Assembly (NCBI RefSeq): GCF_004152865.1
Contig: NZ_SEOO01000020.1
Coordinates: 1-64,000 of the forward strand
Length of the DNA stretch: 64,000 nt
From: Sphingobium cupriresistens
GTDB lineage: Bacteria; Pseudomonadota; Alphaproteobacteria; Sphingomonadales; Sphingomonadaceae
Reading direction: 5' to 3'
Under the pieces are notes generated by a model. The model made no database searches. It was not told the DNA's origin and saw only the letters and a program-made list of their open reading frames with translations. Numbering within the stretch: the stretch's first letter is position 1; every line of letters begins with the position of its first letter. Below are positions 58,329-64,000 of the stretch, piece after piece. A program made the position numbers and the translations under genes.

Positions 58329-61300
58329 TCATTCGGCCGGTTGCAAGGCAGCGTCGGCCTCTGGACGCCGGCGGCGGGCGAAACGATCGCCCAGCGCGCG
58401 GCACACGACATAGAAGGTGGGGGTGAAGAGCAGGCCGAAGGCGGTCACACCGGCCATGCCGAAGAACACCGCCGTCCCCAGCGCCTGCCGCAGCTCGGCG
58501 CCCGCGCCGGTCGCGATCACCAGCGGCACCGCGCCGAGGATGAAGGCGAAGCTGGTCATCAGGATCGGGCGCAAGCGGGTCTGCGCCGCCTGTACCGCGG
58601 CCTCCACCGGCGACAGTCCCTGTTCCTCCTCCGCCTGCTTGGCGAATTCCACCACAAGAATGGCGTTCTTGGCGGCAAGGGCGATCAACACGACCAGGCC
58701 GATCTGCGTCAGGATATTATTGTCCATGCCCCGCAGATTGATGCCCAGCATCGCGGCGAACAGGCACATCGGCACGATCAGGATGATCGCCAGCGGCAAG
58801 GTCAGGCTTTCATATTGCGCCGCCAGCACCAGAAAGACGAAGAAGACGGCCATGCCGAAGACGATGCCGGCGGTGTTGCCCGCGCTCTTCTGCTGATAGG
58901 CGATGCCGGTCCATTCGCTGGCATAGCCTTCGGGCAACGCCGCGCTCATCTTGTCGATGGTCGTGAGCGACTGGCCGGACGAATAGCCGGGCGCCGTGTC
59001 GCCATCGACCTCCACCGCGGGCATCAGATTATAGCGCACCACGCGATAGGGGCCGGTCTTGTCGCGGAAGGTGGCGACGGACCCGATCGGCACCATGCCC
59101 CCGGCGTTCGACCGAGTCTTGAGGTTGGCGATATCCGCCACGGTGCCGCGATGCTGCGCATCCGCCTGCGCGGTGACGCGATAGGTGCGGCCGAGCAAGT
59201 TGAAGTCGTTGACGAAAGCGGACCCCAGATAGACCTGCATCGCTTCGAACACGCGCTCCGGCGGGACGCCGAGCAGGTCGGCCTTGGCGCGGTCGACATC
59301 GGCGTAGATGCGCGGCGTGCTGACGTCGAACAGCGTGTAGATCATCGAAAGGCCGGGGGTCTGGTTCGCCTTGGCGATGAAGTCCTGCGCGACCTTGTTC
59401 AGTTCGGCATAGCCACGATCCTGCCGGTCCTCCAGCATGATGCGATAGCCGCCGGCCGATCCGATGCCCTGGATGACGGGCGGCGGCACCAGCAGGATGC
59501 GCGCCTTGTCATAGCCGGCCATCGCCTTGTTCGCCTGCTCCATGATCCCGGCATAGGTGACGCCCTCCGCCTTGCGTTCGGCAAAGCTCTTGAAGGGGAA
59601 GTAGATCGCCGCCGAATTGGGCGCCGCGGTCTGCGACGGGCCATGGAAGCCAGCGAACATCACCGCGCCGCGCAGCCCCTTGATCGGCAGGATCTTGTCC
59701 GCGACCTCGCGCGTCACCTTGTCGGTGCGTTGGAGCGACGCGCCCGAAGGCAGTTGCACCACGGCCAGGAAATAGCCCTGGTCCTGGGACGGGATGAAGC
59801 CTGCGGGCGTCACCCAGAACAGGCCCGCCGTCGCCACGATCAGCCCGGCATAGGTCGCCAGCATCTTTTTGGGGCGCGCCACCAGCCAGCGGGTGAGGCG
59901 CGCATAGCGCTCGCTCATCCGGTCGAAACCAGTGTTGAAGCCATCCACCACCACGCCCAGCTTCTGCCGCCAGAGCGGGTCGTTGCTGCGGTCGCGCGGG
60001 CCATGTTTGGCATGCAGCAGCAAAGCGGCTGCGGCGGGCGACAGGGTGAGCGAGAGGATCAGCGAGATGATCGTCGCGGTCGAAATGGTGACCGCGAACT
60101 GCTGGTAGAAGGCCCCGGAAATGCCGGTGATGAAGAGCGTCGGCACGAACACGGCGCACAGCACCAGCACGATCGCCACCAGCGCGCCCGACACTTCGTC
60201 CATCGACGTGCGCGCGGCCTCCAGCGGCGTCATGCCCCGACCGATATTGCGCTCGACATTTTCGACCACGACGATCGCGTCATCGACGACGATGCCGATC
60301 GCCAGCACCAGCCCGAACAGGGACAGGTTGTTGAGCGAATAGCCCAGGCCCGCCAGGATCGTCGCCGTGCCGATCAGCGATACCGGGATGGCGATGATCG
60401 GGATGATCGCCGCGCGCCAGTTTTGCAGGAAGACGAGGATGACGAGCACCACCAGCAGCACCGCTTCCAGCAGCGTGTGATAGACCGCGTCGATCGACTG
60501 GCTGATGAATTCGGTCGGGTTGTAAATGACGCTATATTCCAGCCCCTTGGGGAAGCGCTGGGAAAGTTGGTCCATCTCCGCCTTCACATGCTCGGCCGCG
60601 TCGAGCGCGTTGGAGCCGGGGCGCTGCATCACCGCGATGACGACGGTGGGCTTGCCCGACAGATAGGTGTTGATCGCATAATCCTGCGCGCCCAGCTCGA
60701 CACGCGCGACGTCGCGGACGCGCACCTGGCGCCCGTCGGCATCGCTGCGGATCACGATATTGGCGAACTGGTCGGGCGATGTCAGGCGGCCCTGCATCTC
60801 GACGCCGAGCTGGAAGGCTTCGCCCCGGTCGTAAGGGGGCTGGCCGATCGCACCAGCCGATACCTGGACGTTCTGCGCGCGCAGCGCCGACACGATCTCG
60901 CCCGCGGTCAGGTCCATCGCGGCGGCGCGGCCGGGATCGATCCAGACGCGCATCGCATAGTCGCGCGACCCGAACAGTTGCACATCGCCGACGCCGTCGA
61001 GGCGGGCCAGCCGGTCGCGCACCTGCGTCAGCGCATAGTTGGACAGGTAATTGCGGTCGAACGTGCCGTCGGGCGACTGGAGATTGACCACCATCAGGAA
61101 TTCGGGCGTCGTCTTGCGCGTCACCACACCCAGCCGCTGCACCTCTTCGGGCAGGCGGGGCACGGCGACGGCGACGCGGTTCTGGACCAGCACCTGCGCG
61201 GCGTCGAGGTCGGTGCCGATCTTGAAGGTGACGGTGATCGTCACCTTGCCATCGCCGGTCGACTGGCTGCTTTGATAAAGCATATCGTCGACGCCGTTGA

Positions 61301-61511
61301 TTTCCTGCTCGATCGGCGCGGCCACGGTCGACGCGACCGTTTCGGCGGATGCGCCGGGATATTGGGCGGAAACCGTGACCGTAGGGGGCACGATGTCGGG
61401 ATATTGGCTGACCGGCAGGCCGATAAAGGCCAGCGCACCAATGACGGTGATGACCACCGCGATAACAGCGGCGAAGATCGGCCGGTCGATGAAAAAGCGC
61501 GAGAAACGCAT
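58329..61511 (-). CDS. RND (HAE1) multidrug efflux inner-membrane transporter
   Basis: A 1060-residue AcrB/MexB-type permease with MRFSRFFIDRPIFAAVIAVVITV at the N-terminus, QYPDIVPPTVTVSAQYPGASAETV, the TM4 charged motif GIVVDDAIVVVENVERN (Asp pair), porter domains, and a second set of helices ending in AVFFGMAGVTAFGLLFTPTFYVV. It would export hydrophobic compounds or solvents. The start MRFSRFF (61511) is the family N-terminus. It lies between the adaptor and the outer-membrane factor in one operon. Confidence 0.95.
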   Translation of the reverse strand: MRFSRFFIDRPIFAAVIAVVITVIGALAFIGLPVSQYPDIVPPTVTVSAQYPGASAETVASTVAAPIEQEINGVDDMLYQSSQSTGDGKVTITVTFKIGTDLDAAQVLVQNRVAVAVPRLPEEVQRLGVVTRKTTPEFLMVVNLQSPDGTFDRNYLSNYALTQVRDRLARLDGVGDVQLFGSRDYAMRVWIDPGRAAAMDLTAGEIVSALRAQNVQVSAGAIGQPPYDRGEAFQLGVEMQGRLTSPDQFANIVIRSDADGRQVRVRDVARVELGAQDYAINTYLSGKPTVVIAVMQRPGSNALDAAEHVKAEMDQLSQRFPKGLEYSVIYNPTEFISQSIDAVYHTLLEAVLLVVLVILVFLQNWRAAIIPIIAIPVSLIGTATILAGLGYSLNNLSLFGLVLAIGIVVDDAIVVVENVERNIGRGMTPLEAARTSMDEVSGALVAIVLVLCAVFVPTLFITGISGAFYQQFAVTISTATIISLILSLTLSPAAAALLLHAKHGPRDRSNDPLWRQKLGVVVDGFNTGFDRMSERYARLTRWLVARPKKMLATYAGLIVATAGLFWVTPAGFIPSQDQGYFLAVVQLPSGASLQRTDKVTREVADKILPIKGLRGAVMFAGFHGPSQTAAPNSAAIYFPFKSFAERKAEGVTYAGIMEQANKAMAGYDKARILLVPPPVIQGIGSAGGYRIMLEDRQDRGYAELNKVAQDFIAKANQTPGLSMIYTLFDVSTPRIYADVDRAKADLLGVPPERVFEAMQVYLGSAFVNDFNLLGRTYRVTAQADAQHRGTVADIANLKTRSNAGGMVPIGSVATFRDKTGPYRVVRYNLMPAVEVDGDTAPGYSSGQSLTTIDKMSAALPEGYASEWTGIAYQQKSAGNTAGIVFGMAVFFVFLVLAAQYESLTLPLAIILIVPMCLFAAMLGINLRGMDNNILTQIGLVVLIALAAKNAILVVEFAKQAEEEQGLSPVEAAVQAAQTRLRPILMTSFAFILGAVPLVIATGAGAELRQALGTAVFFGMAGVTAFGLLFTPTFYVVCRALGDRFARRRRPEADAALQPAE

Positions 61512-61601
61512 CGGGCAAGTCCTTTGCGAAAAGCAAAAGGGAGGCCGCACGATCCAACGGGTCGGATCGTGGGCAGGAATGTTCGCCGAAAGAGGCGGTT
61601 G

Positions 61602-62870
61602 TTACCGCTCGAAGGTCGCCTGCGACGCGACCGGCACGGCCCCGTCGGTCGGCGTGATCGGCGCGGCGACGGCCCTGATCGACGCCCCACGGGTCGCGAC
61701 CTTCGCACCGGGCATGGCCGCCTGGACATTGGCCACGACCACCTTGTCCTGTGGCGACAGGCCCGAACGAATGATCCGCAGCCCGTCGACCAGCGGCCCA
61801 AGCTGCACCGGCTTGGCGGCGACGACATCGTCGCGGCCGACCACCAGCACCGTCTTGAGCGCCTGGTCGGACTGGATCGCCTCGTCCGGGACGAGCAGGG
61901 CGTTGACCTTCCCGCCGCTGGACAGGCGCATATTGCCGAACAGACCGGGCGTCAGGAACAGGTCGGGATTGCTGAGCACGGCGCGTCCGCGAATGGTGCC
62001 CGACCGCGGGTCCAACCCATTATCGGTGAAGTCGAGGCGCCCCTTCCAGCGATAATCGGATTCGTCCTGCAAGCGGATTTCGACTTCGCCGCCATGGCCA
62101 TCCGCATGATCCCGCTGCGACTTCAGGAACAGCGCTTCGGATGCGTCGAAGCTGAAATAGATGGGATCGAGCGCATTGATGGTGGTGAGCAGGCTGGCGC
62201 CCGCTCCTTCGGCTCCCGACACCAGATTGCCGATATCGACCTTCCGGTCGGACACACGGCCCGAAATTGGGGCGCGGATCAGGGTGAATTCCACGTCCAG
62301 CGCGCGGGTCCGGGCGCGGGCGTCGGCCGCGGCCAGTGCCGCCTGCGCCGCTTGCAGGCGGGCGCGCAGCGTATCGATCTCGCTGGCCGATACCGCTTCA
62401 TCGCCGTTCAGGCGCTGGACGCGGGCATAATCGGCCTGCGCCAGCCGCAGCCCGCTGCGCGCGCTGGCGACGTTGGCGCGGGCTTCGGCCAGCGCCGCGA
62501 GGAAAGGCCGCTGGTCGAGGGTGAAGAGCAACTGGCCCTGGCGCACGATATCGCCGTCTCGGAAGTGGATCGCCGTCACCGGACCCGACACGCGCGGCCG
62601 GACATCGACCGTCTGGCTGGGGGCGAAGCGACCGACATAATCGTCCCACTGGACCACCTGCCGCATCAGCGGCGCGGCGACCCCCACGGTCACCACCGGC
62701 GCGGCCGCCTGCGCCTGCGGCTGTCCCGCATATTTCCAGCTTACGCCAACAACGATCGCCAGCGCCAGCGCGGCCCAGGCGACATGCCGGCCGCTCCAGC
62801 GCTTGCCCGCCTTTTCCGCACGGATTTCACCGGCCGGCGCGTCCGCGTCGATCTTTGTGATCATGTTCAT
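61602..62870 (-). CDS. RND efflux periplasmic adaptor (membrane fusion protein)
   Basis: A 422-residue adaptor with an N-terminal membrane anchor (WAALALAIVVGVSW, about 32-45), a lipoyl-like half with VDVRPRVSGPVTAIHFRDGDIVRQGQLLFTLDQRPF, a coiled-coil hairpin (residues about 125-185), and a beta-barrel domain with RAVLSNPDLFLTPGLFGNMRL. A 90-bp gap separates it from the transporter. Its ATG overlaps the stop of the small gene at 62867. Confidence 0.93.
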   Translation of the reverse strand: MNMITKIDADAPAGEIRAEKAGKRWSGRHVAWAALALAIVVGVSWKYAGQPQAQAAAPVVTVGVAAPLMRQVVQWDDYVGRFAPSQTVDVRPRVSGPVTAIHFRDGDIVRQGQLLFTLDQRPFLAALAEARANVASARSGLRLAQADYARVQRLNGDEAVSASEIDTLRARLQAAQAALAAADARARTRALDVEFTLIRAPISGRVSDRKVDIGNLVSGAEGAGASLLTTINALDPIYFSFDASEALFLKSQRDHADGHGGEVEIRLQDESDYRWKGRLDFTDNGLDPRSGTIRGRAVLSNPDLFLTPGLFGNMRLSSGGKVNALLVPDEAIQSDQALKTVLVVGRDDVVAAKPVQLGPLVDGLRIIRSGLSPQDKVVVANVQAAMPGAKVATRGASIRAVAAPITPTDGAVPVASQATFER

Positions 62871-63268
62871 GCGACAGTCCCCTTGATGCTGTGGCGCGCG
62901 GCGGTGATCGCGGAAAGGAGCAGTTCAAGCTGCCCTTCGCTGAAACCCGCGTCGCGGAAATCGGTGATGGCGGACGGGCGAACGGCAAAGCCATTATGCC
63001 AGCCTTCCACGGCGAGCCGGCGCAGCGCTTCCAACCGCGTGCTGGCGAGCCGGAAATGCGGTTGCGGCCCGAAGACCATGGTCTTGATCCGCCCCCAAAG
63101 GCCCGGTTCGCGCAGCGATGCCAGGCCATCGCCGCGCGCCAGTTGCACGATTTGCCATTCGGTCGGCGAAAAGCCGGTGGCGGTCGCCTTGATACGGTCG
63201 CGCACGACAGACAAGGCGATGCCGTCCCCCACCGCGAGCAGCGGTTGGGCAAAATCGATATAGGCCAT
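62867..63268 (-). CDS. Hypothetical protein leading the RND operon
   Basis: A 133-residue protein, MAYIDFAQPLLAVGDGIALSVVRDRIKATATGF..., with GFSPTEWQIVQLARGDGLASLREPGLWGRI and a helical end. I do not recognise a domain. Translational overlap (ATGA) with the adaptor gene shows that it is part of the efflux operon. Its function in the pump is unknown. Confidence 0.7.
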   Translation of the reverse strand: MAYIDFAQPLLAVGDGIALSVVRDRIKATATGFSPTEWQIVQLARGDGLASLREPGLWGRIKTMVFGPQPHFRLASTRLEALRRLAVEGWHNGFAVRPSAITDFRDAGFSEGQLELLLSAITAARHSIKGTVA

Positions 63269-63618
63269 GATATTCGTCCCCTGATTGCGCGCATGATGGC
63301 CGCGCCATCCGTTTGGGATGAACGGGACCGTCTCCCGAACCGCGGTGGGATCGGAATGCGCAGCGCCATACGGAACAGGGCGTTCGCCCCGTCCGGCATG
63401 ACCAGATGTTGATGCAGATGCGGCGCGCCGAAGCTGCCGTTAAGTCGATGTCACTCGCCTAATAGATAAACAAATATTGGACATGGAGCCTCCTTCGAGG
63501 CTGCGCCTCTACCGGATTTCATACTTATCGGTATATAATGCGATGCAGCATATCGTCAACCGCTTTCTGTACCGATTGGTAAAAATTTATGAATTGGCGC
63601 TGAACGACGCGGAACGGC
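63269..63618. other. Gap with RND promoter region and two operator-like boxes
   Basis: There is no gene in these 350 bp. Two related 12-mers in an AT-rich part, TACTTATCGGTA (63522-63533) and TACCGATTGGTA (63570-63581), are near-palindromic and match each other's complement at 10 of 12 positions. Their form and position, between a TetR gene and an RND operon, suggest TetR operators controlling the pump. The rest is the RND leader. Confidence 0.55.
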
Positions 63619-64000
63619 TCAGACGGTGGGCCACATCGCCATGGTGGTTTCGACCAATTGTTCCAGTTGCGCGGGCGTCGCCCCGCCGCTGGCTTGCACG
63701 CCCATGCCCTGAATGACCGCGGTCAGATAGGTCGCGATCGCGGCCGGTTCGACACCGGCAGGCAGGTCGCCTTCGGCCTTGGCGCGCTCCAGCCGTTCAA
63801 CCAGCGCCTTGTCAGAAGAGGCGCGACGCGCGATCACGTCGGTCTTGATCGAGTCGGCCTGGGTGGTGCAGGCGACCATGCTGATGACGCCCAGACAGGC
63901 GCGCGGATCGCTGCCGCCGGTCTGGATTTGCAGCGTGCCGCGCAGCAACCGTTCAGCCACACCCCGCGCGGTGGGCGCATCAAGGGCGGAGCGCATATAA
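63619..64000 (-). CDS. TetR/AcrR-family regulator, C-terminal part (runs off the window)
   Basis: The last 127 or so residues of a TetR regulator; the frame continues past the right edge, so the DNA-binding half is outside. The visible ligand-binding part has AERLLRGTLQIQTGGSDPRACLGVISMVACTTQADSIKTDV, ALVERLERAKAEGDLPAGVEPAAIATYLTAVIQGMGVQASGGAT and QLEQLVETTMAMW, typical of TetR C-domains. It lies upstream of, and on the same strand as, the RND operon and probably represses it through the boxes at 63522 and 63570. Confidence 0.85.
   Translation of the reverse strand, partial: YMRSALDAPTARGVAERLLRGTLQIQTGGSDPRACLGVISMVACTTQADSIKTDVIARRASSDKALVERLERAKAEGDLPAGVEPAAIATYLTAVIQGMGVQASGGATPAQLEQLVETTMAMWPTV

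Noticed and set aside
58341..63263. A very long open frame (over 1600 codons) on the plus strand, antisense to the RND pump genes, and many other long antisense frames
   Set aside because: The sequences are rich in Arg, His, Gln and Gly with no domain, and mirror real genes with strong GC third-position bias. They are by-products of codon bias.
63619..64000. The partial TetR at the right edge as the regulator of the TAACGATCGTTA regulon
   Set aside because: It lies next to the RND pump, and its nearby boxes (TACCGATTGGTA type) have a different sequence; its DNA-binding half is not visible.
1..64000. tRNA, rRNA, CRISPR arrays, insertion sequences, phage genes
   Set aside because: No cloverleaf, array of direct repeats, transposase motif or phage protein was seen on either strand.

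Overview
This window looks like part of the chromosome of a sphingomonad (Sphingobium, Novosphingobium or Sphingomonas type, Alphaproteobacteria). The DNA is GC-rich. It carries long Sphingomonas-type TonB-dependent receptors, many glutathione S-transferases, lignostilbene-type dioxygenases, LigD/LigL-type short-chain dehydrogenases, and homologues of the lignin enzymes LigF, LigG and LigW with their key residues at matching positions. No tRNA, rRNA, CRISPR array, transposase or phage gene was recognised.

Layout. 0.4-4 kb: a VirJ/AcvB-type hydrolase, an OmpR-type two-component pair and a small unknown protein. 4-16 kb: a block whose four promoter regions share one 17-bp dyad (TGTAWGT-N3-ACWNACA). 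It contains an SDR, two MFS transporters, an NTF2-fold protein (candidate diarylpropane lyase), an aldehyde dehydrogenase, LigW, a lignostilbene dioxygenase, a MarR regulator and a TonB receptor. 16-22 kb: a tight five-gene run of two overlapping GSTs (candidate heterodimeric beta-etherase), an acyl-CoA synthetase, a PQQ/haem lipoprotein dehydrogenase and an amidohydrolase. 22.4-32.5 kb: an apparently near-complete beta-aryl-ether pathway, with two C-alpha SDRs, a beta-keto-acid cleavage enzyme, an XRE regulator, an acyl-CoA thioesterase, a Nu-class GST, LigF, LigG, an aldehyde dehydrogenase and a CmcJ/NvfI-type protein.

32.5-38.5 kb and 48-57 kb form a second regulon marked by a different palindrome (TAACGATCGTTA) at four promoters, three times between the -35 and -10 boxes. 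It holds a TonB receptor-ALDH-DoxX operon, a second lignostilbene-type dioxygenase, an NmrA-PQQ dehydrogenase-GMC oxidoreductase operon, a small SnoaL protein, a VAO/PCMH-type flavoprotein with cytochrome c and a Tat protein, and a feruloyl-CoA hydratase/lyase. No regulator for this palindrome is visible inside the window. A cobalamin uptake and late-assembly operon (38.6-47.9 kb), with a cobalamin riboswitch upstream of btuB, splits this second regulon; a short in-frame C-terminal remnant at its edge hints at rearrangement. 56.9-64 kb: a tripartite RND efflux operon and a partial TetR regulator.

Taken together (inference), the window could import lignin-derived dimers through TonB receptors and MFS carriers, oxidise or epimerise C-alpha, cleave beta-ether, diarylpropane and stilbene linkages, and lead the side chains to vanillin and vanillate through aldehyde dehydrogenases, the keto-acid cleavage enzyme/thioesterase pair and FerB. 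Ring-cleavage and O-demethylation genes are not in the window.
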